Shown here: positions 34,039-45,080 of the stretch, piece by piece
How the letters are laid out: every line of letters begins with the position of its first letter
Position numbering within the stretch: the stretch's first letter is position 1
NCBI RefSeq assembly: GCF_964656455.1
Contig: NC_135719.1
Span: 4,939,163-5,003,162 of the forward strand
Length of the DNA stretch: 64,000 nucleotides
Source: Halichoerus grypus
Lineage: Eukaryota; Chordata; Mammalia; Carnivora; Phocidae
Direction: 5' to 3'
Translations under genes and position numbers: made by a program
The notes under the pieces: generated by a model
Told to the model about the DNA's origin: nothing
The model's database searches: none
Seen by the model: the letters and a program-made list of their open reading frames with translations, nothing else

Positions 34039-34198
34039 GCAGTGCTTCTCACTCTTCAAAGTGCAGACGGATCAGCTGGAGGTTTTGTTGAATGCAGATT
34101 CTGCTTCACATGGGTTGGGGTGAGACTGAGTGTGCCTTTCTAACAAGCTCCAGGTGACACCAGTACCGTTGGTCCACGGACCACACTTTGAGTAACAA
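34039..34198 (+). mobile_element. MER5A-like hAT element, copy 1 of 3
   Basis: Starts CAGTGCTTCTCACTC and ends GGACCACACTTTGAGTAAC; internal CTAACAAGCTCCAGGTGA. Confidence 0.75.
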
Positions 34199-34207
34199 GG
34201 CTCTAAG

Positions 34208-34367
34208 CAGTGGTTTTGACACTTTGCTGCAGCTTAGGGCCACCTGGGAGCTTTCAAAACTTCCTTGCCTGGGCCATACCCCATGCCAATGAAATCAGAA
34301 AATCAGAATCCCTGGGAGAGGGACCCCAAGTGATTCTGACGTGTGGCCAAGTTTGAGAACCAGAGGT
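34208..34367 (+). mobile_element. MER5A-like hAT element, copy 2 of 3
   Basis: CAGTGGTTTTGACACTTTGC to GTTTGAGAACCAGAGG; internal GGCCACCTGGGAGCTTTC. Confidence 0.75.
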
Positions 34368-34389
34368 CTGGCACAGTGGCTCGCTTACT

Positions 34390-34552
34390 GATGATTGAAT
34401 CAGGATCACTTGGAGGACTCGTTAAACCACAGGGTACTGGGCCCCACCCCCAAAGTTTCTGGTTCAGTAGGTCTGGGGTGGGGCCCAGGAAGTTCATTTC
34501 TAACACATTTGCAGATGATGCTGATGCTGCGGGCGCAGGGACCACACACTGC
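34390..34552 (+). mobile_element. MER5A-like hAT element, copy 3 of 3
   Basis: GGATCACTTGGAGGACTCG, TTCTGGTTCAGTAGGTCTGG, TGATGCTGATGCTGC, ACCACACACTGC; both ends trimmed compared with copies 1 and 2. Confidence 0.78.
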
Positions 34553-34559
34553 GCTGATG

Positions 34560-35646
34560 GTCAGAGGATTTACGTATCAGCATTCATCCATTTTGAGCCC
34601 CCAAATTTCCCTTTTGCTCCCCTCTGACATCAGCAGTTTCTTTTTTGGGTGGTGGAGCTGCTGTGAGATAAAATCTGTGTCGGGAGAGGAGCATTTCCCC
34701 TTTACCCTGATATTGCACCGACACTGGTGTGGGGGGGCTGGGGAAGGCCACCGTGGCATGAGTCCACTGGTCTGCAGGCTCTAGCACTATCTTCCGGCTC
34801 ACCTCTTACAGAAAGGTGCGGGAACCCTGGTAGAGCGATCAGCCAACAGTCCGGGCTCAAGCTACCTCCAACTCTGCAGTGACTATAGTTTCTGAACCAA
34901 AAACTGGGCCATACAATTTGAGAAATGATTTCTGGCCCCAGGCCCCAGGCCACTTACAGATAGTCTGAGAGGTATGGCTTGGCCACCCACTATTGAACTC
35001 TGAGACATTCTGATGATTTGCAAGGACAAGTATTTCATATTCAGGACTACCCTGGACAATCTGGGTTGTCATAAACCAAATCACGAGAAAAAAAGAAGAA
35101 AAGGAAGTGTTCTGGGTTTCATGTTGGGACTTTCTAACCAGTCATAGAGATAACCGTGCTTTTCATAAATGGTCTTTCAGCGGGTCCGTGACACACAGGC
35201 TGAAAGCACAGCCGCCAGGCAAACCAGGGGCCAATCTCATTTCAACGGAAGATCCTCATCACTGGGGAGATGAGCTCCAGAGGACCAGCGACACCCTCCT
35301 GAGGCTTGCAATTCTGGCCATTCACTGGTTCATTTTCTCCATCCTATATTCATTGATGTTCACATCCATGGCCAGCTCCCCGGCACAAAAGACTTTAAGG
35401 CAAATGTCCTCCCTGGGGGTGTGGATTCACTGTACCTGAGGTTTCCAAAGTCAAAGCTTGTCCCATGCAAATAAATGCTATAGGTCTCCTGCACGATTCC
35501 TGCACCTTGGATGGATAATGTCAGGTCAAAAAGGCCACCTTCTAGTTTATACTCAGGCCAGACAGGGAGGATGTCCTTGAGCCTTTGGGATTTGAGAAAT
35601 GGGAATAGCACAAACCTCCATCCTCAGAAACATGTTCTCTTTCTGT
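34560..35646. other. ZSCAN2 intron, nothing recognised
   Basis: No exon or clear repeat seen. Confidence 0.35.
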
Positions 35647-35658
35647 AAAAATATCTTT

Positions 35659-35770
35659 GGGGCGCCTGGCTGGTTCAGTCGGAAGACCATGTGACTGACT
35701 CTCGATCTCAGGGTTGTGAGTTCAAGCCCCGTGTTGTGGACAGAGATTACTAAAAAAATAAAATAAACTT
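35659..35770 (+). mobile_element. Short tRNA-SINE, 12-bp TSD
   Basis: TSD AAAAATATCTTT at 35647-35658 and 35771-35782, exact. Confidence 0.94.
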
Positions 35771-36149
35771 AAAAATATCTTTATTAATAGCATAAACATG
35801 ATAGTATTCACTGGGTTTGCTGAACAAAGGATTCATATGGCGCTTCCAAGAACGAAAACACCAGAGACTAAGAGTAAGTGTTCTTTCGCTGGACTGAGCT
35901 TCCCCGGGCTGCCTACTGGCCTGAGTACCCCTCCAGGTCTGCAGCCTCACCTCTCCCCTCTTTCCAGACTTGGGCATGTCCCGGCTATGTTCTGCCAAAT
36001 GTGGCCTTGACCCCATTTTGTTTTAAGACAAAAGCTTAGCATGGTTTTCTCAAGGAAAAGCAGAGAAGCCTGGAATGAAGAAGCTATCTGTCCACCTCCT
36101 TCATGGACCGGGCCAGCAAGGCAGACTCTTAACACCTGCCGATGGGCAG

Positions 36150-36860
36150 AAAGGATTCATGTATTCATGCCAGCAATACTTACTGAGTTCCCACTGTGTG
36201 GGGGGCACTGTGCGCAGTACTGTGAGAGAGGAAAAGAAAGAAAGGAAAGAAAAAAAAAAGAGAAAGAAGAAAACAGGTTCCATGCCTTCTGGGATTTTAA
36301 AGGTTCCTAGAAGAAATAAGACAACTATTCATATAAGTAGAAAACAAAATGGACCATAATCAAATGCTAAAGGACAAGGAGAATCCAAAAGCTCTGGGGC
36401 AGATGGCTTCTGGAGGAGGGAATCAGAGGTGCTCCCAGGTGGCTGCAACTGGGGACAGGGGAAGATGGACCAGAAGTAAGAACGGCTTTCTGGAGTGGGT
36501 CTCTAAGGGTGTACACTCAAAGGATACCCGGGATTTTATCAGACAGGGATGGGACAAAGCCATTCCAACTCAAAATTCAAGAGCACAGACTCATGCTAGA
36601 AAGCACAGGCTTCATTCAAGGAATAGCAAGATCTGGTCTGAAAGGAGCAGGGGTGATGGCGGGAGGACCACGGGCAGCTGTGAGGCAGCTCTGGCCTGTC
36701 ATCACACAAGGCCCTGGTTCCGAGCAGAATAAGGAGCTCATGCTTGATTTGGAGATGCTGGGGAACTCACGAAGCTTTCTAAGCAGGAGAGCACCTGAGC
36801 GCTCAGGTAGGAGCGGAGCAGGGGCCCTGGAGGGAGAAGAGCCTGGGCCGCTGTGAGAGT
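36150..36860 (-). mobile_element. Probable L2 relic
   Basis: AATACTTACTGAGTTCCCAC, GGGGGCACTGTGCGCAGT at the left and a CAGGGGTGATGGCGGGAGG-type body to the right suggest antisense L2. A GA-rich run (36226-36272) lies inside. Weakly supported. Confidence 0.4.
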
Positions 36861-37409
36861 TCTGGGCAGAAACAGCAAGAGCCTGAATGCAGACCGCGCG
36901 TGGGGATGGAAACGTCCTTGGTACACACTCACAGGGAGAGATGAGCTTTACCACTTAAACCAGTAGCACAGGTCCCATCTTCATGGGAATTATAAGAACC
37001 TTTAAATGTGAGTACCCAGAGGTGCCTGCTAGTCAAATATTAAACAACCACTGTCCAAACAGGGATTGAAGTGTCCGGTGCTGGGTAAGTGTGTCCAAAG
37101 GTCCCGAGCTGGATGAACAGAAAAGAGGTCAAGTGGTTTACGTTGAACAAATGTTTGAGGGGATGAAGGTAAGTGCACAGGTTCCTCTGAGTAATCACGG
37201 GGAAGGTCAGGAGACTTTGTTAAGCAAAGCCGATCTCAAGGGTAGAAGTCAGAGGACTGACGAACCCATCTTAGACGTTCTGGGAGTGATAAAAGGCACA
37301 AAGCCCCCACAGCCCGTCCGGTGGGGAGGGCTGTCACGGTGGGTGCCTGTCTCCACCTCAGAGGCACCTGCTCAGACCTGACCCTCCGCTTCGAGACTTC
37401 CCCAACGAA
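36861..37409. other. ZSCAN2 intron, nothing recognised
   Basis: No exon or clear repeat seen. Confidence 0.35.
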
Positions 37410-37421
37410 ACAACAACCCCA

Positions 37422-37624
37422 GGGGCGCCTGGGTGGCTCAGTCAGTTAAGTGTCTGACTCTTGGTTTCAGCTCAGGTCACGATCTCAGGGTCGTGGAATC
37501 GAGCCCCATGTCGGGCTCCATGCTCAGTGGGGAGTCTGCTTGAGATTCTTTCTCTCTACCTCTCCCCTGACTCATGCTTGCTCTCTCTCTCTCGGAAACA
37601 AATCTTAAAAAGACATAAAAATAA
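37422..37624 (+). mobile_element. Can-SINE, 12-bp TSD
   Basis: TSD ACAACAACCCCA at 37410-37421 and 37625-37636, exact; older head type. Confidence 0.95.
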
Positions 37625-37864
37625 ACAACAACCCCAGAGGTCACTCCTCAGCCCTCAACCCCTCTGGCCTCTGCACAGTATCTGACTAAGATCCTAAAGT
37701 TCATTACAAACTTGTCACATTCATCAGGAGGCAAGTAAATTAAGTTTTTAGGACAGGATGAGAGATTTTTGTTTTCTTTTTAATAGGAAGAGTAAAGTTG
37801 AAAGTTATTTTTCAGGGCCAGAGAAAACTGGGTACTTTGCTTCAAATAAAACCTACCAAACACA

Positions 37865-38000
37865 CGTGGAAGCAAACAGACCGGAGTTTGAATCCCGGCT
37901 CCGCCACTTACCATCTAGTGTGTGATCTTGAGGAAGGGCGTGACCTTGCTGAATTTCCATTTCCTCATCTGTAAAATGACAGTCCCACCCACCTCCCAGG
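37865..38000 (-). mobile_element. MIR SINE, reverse
   Basis: GAGTTTGAATCCCGGCTCCG, CCACTTACCATCTAG, TTTCCTCATCTGTAAAATGA: MIR read backwards, and well preserved. Confidence 0.8.
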
Positions 38001-38274
38001 ACTGCTAGTGAGCCGGACATGTGAGGAGCCCAGGGCAGGGCTGGGCTCACAGGAGGCCCTCGACGTCACACACAGCTTGACTCCTCTACCTCCCCAGTCC
38101 CTGAGCTTGGTCATAGCCTCTGCTCCCAAACCACCTCCTTTCCTCTCTTCCTCTTCCCAGGCTTCTGAATCCTCCAGACTGGATGCCTCTGAGTTGGCCA
38201 TCTTTGTCTCAGTCCTCGCCTGCAACGCCCCACTGGGAACTATCACTTTGCACCACGGATGTGATACAATGCTT

Positions 38275-38385
38275 AAGGACATGGGCCATGTCCTCAGACC
38301 CATGGGTTTAAATCCTGGTTCGGCCTCATACTAGCTGGGTGATCTTCAGGGAGTCACTTAACTTCTCTGGTGATAATAACGTCAC
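38275..38385 (-). mobile_element. MIR SINE, reverse
   Basis: GGTTTAAATCCTGGTTCGG, TACTAGCTGGGTGATCTTC, ACTTAACTTCTCTGG. Confidence 0.7.
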
Positions 38386-39534
38386 TAATCTCCCAAGACA
38401 GTGAAGTGTCCGTCAGTTTTGCCCAGCGAATGCTAGGCACGAGGCCTGGACCAGAAAGGGATCTGCAAACGCTAGCTAGTGTTACTATTGGTTCTTCTTA
38501 CCTGTGTCCAGTGTCCTCCCCTCCTCTGCTGACCCCTCCTCGGCCGGACCGCTATGCCGGCAGCCTGATGTCTAGGCGGCTTCCTGGCTGCACTCTGGCC
38601 GCTGGCCTCTCCCTACTCGAATCAAACCTACATCCTGTTGCCAAATTCCACTTCCTCCCATGCCCCTTGGGCTCTAGTTCAAGAACCTGCCAAGGCCAGC
38701 GACATTCAGTCCAAGCCCTGCCGACCCTTCCCCCAAACTCCACATCCTACCACTTCCTAAAAACACACTTTCTACTCCAACCAGCCAGCCTCCCTTACTG
38801 TGACCTGAACCAGTGAGCTTCGTGCCACACCTCACTTTCTTCGCAGCTGCCAAACCCTCCCCGCTGCCCTGCACTTTTGCAAACTCCACTCCAGCCTACA
38901 GCTTCCTGCTTAAGCTCTGCACCCTCTCTGACCTCTCCGGTCCTGTCCCCTCCTTTCTCTGAACCTCTGCAGCTCTCATCAGTGCCAAGGCAGTCATCAT
39001 CCATGGGTCCTGAAGCGGCCCCAGGGACACGGGCAGATGTGAAGGAAACATCTGGTAATCAAGGGAGTCCAGTCTACAACTGAAGACCAGAATGGAGACG
39101 GAGTAGTTAAGTGGCATGCCTGGATCCCAGAATGTATCAGGAACACGGGAGACAAGGATGGTAACCGTGGCAAAGAGCTCAGGTTTGAAATGACTCTTTC
39201 AAGAGCTTAGGATGACCTTATACCATCGCAAGTTCCTAGTTATTAGCTGGTCTTGGTTTCATAAGAATAATCACTTTTTAAAAATAGGATTATCTGGTTT
39301 TTCTAATGCTAGACTTCAGATATTTGGATGTTTATTGCACAACCAAGGGAAGGTGCCAAGGGGCGGTTTATACTGTCTTCAGTCCCCCTCCCTATAACCT
39401 CCATCAGCTTCCCAACCACTCGGAATAAACACAGAAGTAAACACTGTGCTTATTACACAAATATAGCTCCAAGAATAGTCCTGTAAGCCTCTCCTATCCT
39501 GAGATTCTGGAACTACCATTGTACACAGGGCATT
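38386..39534. other. ZSCAN2 intron near the SCAN exon
   Basis: C/T-rich 38500-38960, possibly an old L2 in plus sense (weak). No exon recognised. Confidence 0.35.
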
Positions 39535-39550
39535 AAAAAGGGTGAGCATG

Positions 39551-39766
39551 GGGCGCCTGGGTGGCTCAGTCGTTAGGCGTCTGCCTTCGGCTCAGGTCAT
39601 TATCTCAGGGTCCTGGGATCGAGCCCCGGGTCGGGCTCCCTGCTTGGCTGGGGGGCCTGCTTCTCCCTCTCCCACTCCCCCCTGCTTGTGTTCCTGCTCT
39701 CACTATCTCTCTGTCAAATAAATAAATAAAATCTTTAAAAATAAATAAATTACTTAATTAATTAAT
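39551..39766 (+). mobile_element. Can-SINE 160 bases from the SCAN exon, 16-bp TSD
   Basis: TSD AAAAAGGGTGAGCATG at 39535-39550 and 39767-39782, exact. Confidence 0.96.
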
Positions 39767-39925
39767 AAAAAGGGTGAGCATGTCCTGGTTGCCTGCAGCA
39801 GCAGCAGGAGGACAGGCTGTCCCCACCTCCATCCTGGATACCACCCTCTCCTCTTCCACAAACACCACACTCCTCCACAGTGGAGAATGCTCCTCACCCT
39901 CTCCCCACAAGGTCCAGCATCTTAC

Positions 39926-40328
39926 CGCCGTCCCGAAGGGTCTGGGTCAAGTCCTCCACCAGGGCCACGGCCTCCTCGCTGCTTTCAGGACGATGCTCTT
40001 GCAGCCAGGCTTGAATTTCCCTTGGTAGCACGGTCAGCATCTGTTCCTTGGTGTGCACTTCCGGCCTCAGCCAGCGCCGACAGAGCTCTCGGAGGCGGCC
40101 AAGTGCACCCTGTGGCCCTCCAGCGGCCTCCCCGTGGGGGCTACCCTTGCCAGCACTCTGGGGAAAAGGCTCCGACTCAGGGCCATCCTCCTGCAATACA
40201 GCTTCCTGCACCCAAGAGTCGTCCTCCAGGATCATGGTAGTGACCTCCTCCTGTTCGTCTTCCTCTTGAGGCACCTGGACCAAGGGGCTCAGGGGGGTGG
40301 TTACTCTCGGCAGCTCTGCAGCCATCAT
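39926..40328 (-). CDS. ZSCAN2: ZSCAN2 first coding exon with shortened SCAN domain
   Basis: Encodes the N-terminus and SCAN domain, a leucine-rich helical module that pairs SCAN proteins as homo- or heterodimers. Translation starts [13 protein letters not shown]; the second ATG (40325) has the better context. An acidic stretch (EEDEQEEVT) leads to [20 protein letters not shown] and then [27 protein letters not shown], the second half of a SCAN domain. The usual FR.FRYQE front strand and the [10 protein letters not shown] segment are missing; I recall the same shortening in human ZSCAN2, so this is probably ancestral and not damage. The donor is G|GTAAG, exon end 39926. The leftover G joins AT of the finger exon to make Asp, so phase 1 matches. 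The acceptor before the 5' UTR part is a pyrimidine-rich CCCAG with exon start near 40437. The intron to the finger exon is about 14.3 kb. Confidence 0.93.
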
Positions 40329-40437
40329 CCACCTTCCTGGGGCAATCGCCTCAGGCTTCTAGCCTTGAACCTCAGTCTTCTAGAGCCAGGCTCACGGAGA
40401 AGACACCTCCCTCCTCAAATTCCAACAGGTAGTCTGG
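40329..40437 (-). other. ZSCAN2: ZSCAN2 5' UTR part of the SCAN exon
   Basis: About 109 untranslated bases between a good acceptor (TCTCATTTCCCAG, pyrimidine-rich upstream) and the ATG. It contains in-frame and out-of-frame stops but no long upstream frame. The upstream non-coding exon should lie in the CpG island at 42.0-42.7 kb. Confidence 0.7.
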
Positions 40438-40739
40438 CTGGGAAATGAGAAAGAGAACCACAATCAATAAGTAGACTGTCTTACAATGACCTAACTCACA
40501 GCAGCCCAGGTCAGGCCGCCAAGTGAGTCTTACATCCGCAAATCAACACAAGTTTCCTGTCCCTCTTAAAGGAAAAATGGCTTACTCCTGAAAACCTCTC
40601 TCTGTGGCAAAAGAAGTTATGAAGAATCACAAGCACAAAAAAATACAGAACTTTTCTTTCCAAAAGAAAGAGTATCAGAAATTCAGAGTCCTCCTAAGAA
40701 CCCAGGACTAAGTTACTCTGCCCTAAATCAGTTCAGACT

Positions 40740-40870
40740 TGCTGCAGAGTGAGTGACCTTGACCTAACATACAACTCAGTCCCTTAACCTCAGTGCCCAT
40801 CTAATAGGTAGAGATAATAACACCCATTCTTCTTATCTTATGGGGACATCTTCAGGATTAGCAATGGATC
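40740..40870 (-). mobile_element. MIR fragment, reverse
   Basis: GTGACCTTGACCTAAC, CCCTTAACCTCAGTGCCCATC, GAGATAATAACACCCA. Confidence 0.6.
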
Positions 40871-40968
40871 CAGATGTCAAAACATTTTGAGCCTCACTGG
40901 GAGGAAGGCAGTATCTTAACTGCATTCTTACCATATGAGTATGAAGTTTTAAAATATTCACACTTTTC

Positions 40969-41201
40969 GGGCGCCTGGGTGGCTCAGTCGTTAAGCATCT
41001 GCCTTCGGCTCAGGTCATGATCCCAGGGTCCTGGGATCGAGGCCCGCATCGGGCTCCCTGCTCCGCGGGAAGCCTGCTTCTCCCTCTCCCACTCCCCCAG
41101 CTTGTGTTCCCTCTCTCGCTCTCTCTCTCTCTGTTAAATAAATAAATTTTAAAAATCTTTAAAAATAAATAAATAAAAAAAATAAATAAATAAAATAAAA
41201 T
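40969..41201 (+). mobile_element. Can-SINE with long tail, 18-bp TSD
   Basis: TSD AAAATATTCACACTTTTC at 40951-40968 and 41202-41219, exact; tail expanded to about 70 bases of AAAT units. Confidence 0.96.
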
Positions 41202-41234
41202 AAAATATTCACACTTTTCAATGCAGCCTTGGCC

Positions 41235-41870
41235 CCCTTGGGAATTTATCTTTAAAAATAACCATCTTTCTGAAGAAAAATTTATTTGCAAGGAAACAAA
41301 ACCATAGCATTGTTTCTAATTGCAAAAATACCCCGACATTTTAAAAATCCAGCAACAGAGAAATGGTTAATGAATTATGCCACATCCACACAGTAAAATG
41401 TATTTAAAACTATGCTGATTTAATAATGGCTACCTTTGGGGGCAGGGTACTGACTGAGAAGGGACTCAAAGAAGTCTTTGGGGTGCTGGAAATGTTCTGT
41501 ATCTTGATTTGATGACGGCTGCATGAAGCATACATATGAAATTTAAGATCTGTGCATGCTGCTGCATGTAGCTTTAAATATTTTTAAAAATTATGCTGAC
41601 AACGATTATTAACCATTAATAATCTGAGATAATCTTCATAAACATGAAAATTACCGATAAAAACAAACCTAGCCAAACAGAAACACCAGGCACAGTATGA
41701 TCCCAAATCCGTTTAAAAATGAACACATACACAAGGAAAAACAAAACTTGGACGTTAATTCTACAAAATGTTGGGAGCAGGGAAATTACTATTTATAAAA
41801 TAAAGCCTATAAAAGCAACGAAAAATTATGTTTTAAAAATCACTACCACATGACAAAGACTCAGATAACC
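41235..41870 (+). mobile_element. L1M 3' region
   Basis: AGCATTGTTTCTAATTGCAA, TTAATGAATTATGCCACATC, GCACAGTATGATCCCAAAT: the low-copy L1M(E)-type end, diverged. Confidence 0.6.
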
Positions 41871-41999
41871 CCCCTTTTTAAAAAAGGGGGGCAGGGGGAA
41901 AAAAAACGAAGAAGAAGAAAGCAAAGCTAGTGGGAACACCGAAGCTCTCAGCGTGTACTGACCAGAGGGCCAGAAGGGGCACAGGTAAAACACAAGTCC

Positions 42000-42720
42000 C
42001 GCTCGGGAGCCCGGGAAAACTGCTTCCGGTCAGCTCGTTCGCTGTCGGACCGAGGGCAAGACACGCCCCCTCGGAAGCTCAGTTTCCCCATCTCCCAGCC
42101 CCAACCCCGCGCCCCTGGTTAGATGTGCAGGGAGCTCACCGGCCCGAAGCAGGGTCCGGGTGCGTTCGCCGAGCGGACCGGGCGCGTCAACCTGGGGGCC
42201 CCGGCCCGCGGCCGCGGACAGCGCCCCCGACGCCCCTCCCCCAGCAGGGCTGCCTGCACCGGCTCCAGGCCCGTTATTCCCTCGCCGCGGGTTACTCCCC
42301 CGGCCCGCGCCGCTCCAGGCCCGTCTCTCCGGGCTCACCTCTGGGGAGACCAGGTCGGACTCCGGCAGCCACTCCGCGCGTAAAAGCGCCCCCGGGCACG
42401 GCCCGGCGCCTCCGGACTCACCGCGGCTCAAGCCCGAGGGGCACCGAGAACAATGGACGGGAGAGGCCCGCCCCCCACCGCGCTCATTGGCCACCGAGAA
42501 CGCCCCCTGGAAACCCTGCTCTCCTACTGGCGAACCCGGCCCCCGGCCCGACGGCGGGGTGGGGAGGCCGGGCCGAGGGCATTGTGGGACATGTAGTCCA
42601 CCGCGGCGGCCCGGCCCGCGGGCGGGGAGCGGAGCTAGGGCTTGAGAGCCCGGGCGCCGCCGCGCGGGCCGCAGGCAAATCCGCGGACTGGCCCTCAAGA
42701 CCCCAGGGCTGGCCAGAGTT
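42000..42720 (-). promoter_or_regulatory. CpG-island promoter of ZSCAN2, possibly bidirectional
   Basis: Very GC-rich and CpG-dense over about 700 bases, unlike the flanks, 1.6-2.3 kb upstream of the SCAN exon. Visible motifs are an ETS-type site (CTTCCGGT, 42023-42030), an ATTGG reverse CCAAT box near 42485, and a ZNF143/THAP11-like site at 42579-42599. Three GTGAG donors on the minus strand end possible first exons at 42422, 42339 and 42140, so alternative untranslated first exons are plausible. On the plus strand a GC-rich stretch continues to a strong donor at 43254|43255. No TATA box was seen; a dispersed housekeeping-type promoter is inferred. Confidence 0.75.
42579..42599 (-). promoter_or_regulatory. 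ZNF143/THAP11 (SBS)-like motif
   Basis: The minus strand reads ACTACATGTCCCACAATGC, very close to the well-known ACTACAATTCCCAGCATGC promoter element bound by ZNF143 and THAP11-HCFC1. It sits inside the CpG island and upstream of all three candidate minus-strand donors, the usual place for this element. Binding is inferred from sequence only. Confidence 0.65.
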
Positions 42721-43254
42721 GGGACCTGGTACCGGTCATCTCACTTCCCTGAGGCCTCCGTGGATTTGCCTATGAAAAATGAAAGTTGTGAGGAGGGGCT
42801 TGAAGGTCCGTTTCAGCGGGGGACTGTGTGGCAAGGCATGTTGTCAGGCGCCCCCGAAGGGCTGTCCCCGAGCTGGGAGGAGTCCTCCCAGGAAAAGTCG
42901 CCCCGCCCCCGTCCCCCAGCCTGCAGGTCCACGCTCGCACCTGGCCCTGGCACACCCGTTTGTTTTCGCACGTGGTGTTCCTGCTGCTGGAGGCAAGCCC
43001 CGTCCCGCCTCCTGTGCCGCGGGAGAACTCCCGTTCTTCCGTCCCGCTGGTCTGGGAGCCTGCCCCACCGTCCCCTCCGCGGCCGCGGACGCCGCTGCCG
43101 GCGCACCTGCTCCGCGTGTCCCCGTCAGTCCCTGGTCCCAGTGTTGCTCACCGCGGGTCTCAGCACTGGGAGGTGAGAGCGGGAGATCGGCCTCTGTCCT
43201 CCCCACGGTCGGTGCCCTCGAAGAAGTAGCGGCGCCAACACTGCAGGACAACAG
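42721..43254 (+). other. Possible first exon of a divergent non-coding transcript
   Basis: GC-rich sequence leaves the ZSCAN2 island in the opposite direction and ends at ACAG|GTGAGA (43254|43255), a near-perfect splice donor. Long open frames exist in several phases, as expected of GC-rich DNA, but none resembles a known protein. It could equally be chance. RNA evidence would decide. Confidence 0.3.
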
Positions 43255-43500
43255 GTGAGAACCGTCCGGAAACCCAAGGGGGAAATAGGATTGGGGGAGA
43301 CATGCTCTCGGGGGTCTGTGATAGAACAACTGTGAGTGCTTATGCAGAGCAATCATCGGAGGCGCACAAGCAAATGACTACATTTGTTGTGTTAATTTTT
43401 TATTTATATTACATTTAATATTCATGAAAATTTTGTATTTGAGAAATGTTTTCTGTTTATTTGGGTGATTTTAATCTCCTTTTCTGTGAACTGATTGTAT
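43255..43500. other. Transition from GC-rich to AT-rich DNA
   Basis: Within about 130 bases (43380 onward) composition drops sharply; no feature seen. Confidence 0.3.
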
Positions 43501-43504
43501 CTTC

Positions 43505-43885
43505 CCATGTTTGTTTTCCTTTGATCCAGTATAGTTTACATACAGTATTATGTTTCAGGTGTACAATAATGAAGCAAATCCATACAACACTCAGTGCTCA
43601 TCAGGACAAGTGCACTCCTTAATCCCCATCTCCTGTTTCACCCCCCCCCCGTCCCCCCCACCCACCTCCCCTCTGGTAACCAGCTGCTTGTTCTCTCTAG
43701 TTAAGAGTCTGTTTTTTGGTTTGTCTCTCTCTTTTTTTTCTTTGTCCGTTTGTTTCGTTTCTTAAATTCCACCTCTGAGTGAGATCATATGTATTTGTCT
43801 TTCTCTGGCTGACTTATTTCTCTTAGCATAATACTCTCTAGCTCCATCCATATTGTTGCAAATGGCAAGATGTCATTATTATACT
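43505..43885 (-). mobile_element. Carnivore L1 3' UTR, antisense
   Basis: CCCACCTCCCCTCTGGTAAC, TTCTTAAATTCCACCTCTGA, AGCTCCATCCATATTGTTGC: reverse of the young carnivore L1 3' region, with a long C run. Confidence 0.85.
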
Positions 43886-44110
43886 TCTTCCCATGTTTTA
43901 ATCAAATTTATTTGCAAGAGTTCTTAGTATATTAAGCAAACGATTTGTCACAGAAGTTGCTATTTCTCAGTTTGCTGTTCTTTTTTGCTGTTTTTTTTTA
44001 GCATAGAAATTTTTAGGCTGTCCCATCTTGTCTTTTTATAGCTTCTGAATTTGGTGTCATTCTTAGAAAGTTCTCTGCACTCCGAAGATTATCTCAGTTT
44101 CACCTGTTTT
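43886..44110 (-). mobile_element. Antisense L1-like fragment
   Basis: CATAGAAATTTTTAGGCTG and TTTTTATAGCTTCTGAATTT resemble the reverse of an older L1. Weak. Confidence 0.4.
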
Positions 44111-44640
44111 TCACTAATGAACCCCTTCAATCAGTCGAAGTGTAAAGATGCAAGGTGAGGTTCCTACCTCCCTGGCTGCATCTTAATGTCTTAGCCTAAA
44201 TGAACGTCGTGCAAATAGCACCACCTCCAGGCCAGCTCGAGAAGTTTGCACTCCGTGCCTGGATGCCGAGCTCTCAGTGCTCACTCCCCGGGTCAGCATT
44301 CCTGGAGAGCAAGAGATGCAAAATAGTTGAGGATGATAATTCTTGGGATGCTCTCGTATTACAAAGATCAGTTTTTCCACATTTCCATCCTCCCTAGGAA
44401 TGGGGATGTATACAAATGGGAAAAGATGTGTTTGGGTGTGGGGGTCTGGGGGGTTCACTGCTGAAACTTTCTAGCAGCCTAAGAGTGCATTTACCTCTCC
44501 TCCTATCCCAAGCCAACCCTTGACCACAAGAAACTGGCACTGTCTTGTCACAGGAGAATCCTGGAGCCAGCCATCTCTTCCCTGTGCCTGATTCTCCGGG
44601 AAGGTGGTCCTGCCCAGTGTCAAGTATCCCAGGTTTAGAT
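44111..44640. other. Non-coding, nothing recognised
   Basis: Single-copy-looking, no gene or repeat supported. Confidence 0.35.
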
Positions 44641-44658
44641 AGAAAGCAACTCACATTC

Positions 44659-45063
44659 AGGGCACCTGGGTGGTGCAGTTGATTAAGCGTCCTTGGCTTT
44701 GGCTCAGGTGGTGATCTCAGGGTCGGGAGATTGAGCCCCACAGAGTCTGTTTAGCATTCTCTCTCCTTCTCCCTCTCCCCCCCCACCCCCACATGTGTGC
44801 TCTCTCACATTCTCTTTCAAATAAGTAAATAGATCTTTATTTTTTTTCAAGATTTACTTATTTGAGAGACATGGTGCATGAGCACCAGCAGAGGGGAGGG
44901 GCAGAGGGAGAAGCAGACTCCATGCTGAGCAGGGAGCCCAATGCAGGACTCAATCCCAGGACCCCAAGATCATGACCTGAGCCGAAGGCAGATGCTTAGC
45001 CAACTGAGCCACCTAGGCGCCCAGTAAATAAATCTTTAAAAAAAAGCGGGGGGGGGGGGGGGA
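44659..45063 (+). mobile_element. Can-SINE split by a guest SINE; 17-bp TSD
   Basis: Outer TSD AGAAAGCAACTCACATT at 44641-44657 and 45064-45080; tail carries a G run (45047-45062). Confidence 0.92.
44840..45022 (-). mobile_element. Guest Can-SINE inside the previous SINE's tail
   Basis: TSD AGTAAATAGATCTTTA (44824-44839) and AGTAAATAAATCTTTA (45023-45038), one mismatch. Confidence 0.93.
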
Positions 45064-45080
45064 AGAAAGCAACTCACATT

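Noticed and set aside
42030..43356. Long frames (up to 281 residues) in the ZSCAN2 CpG island and adjoining GC-rich DNA
   Set aside because: GC-rich sequence is open in several phases at once; no protein similarity.
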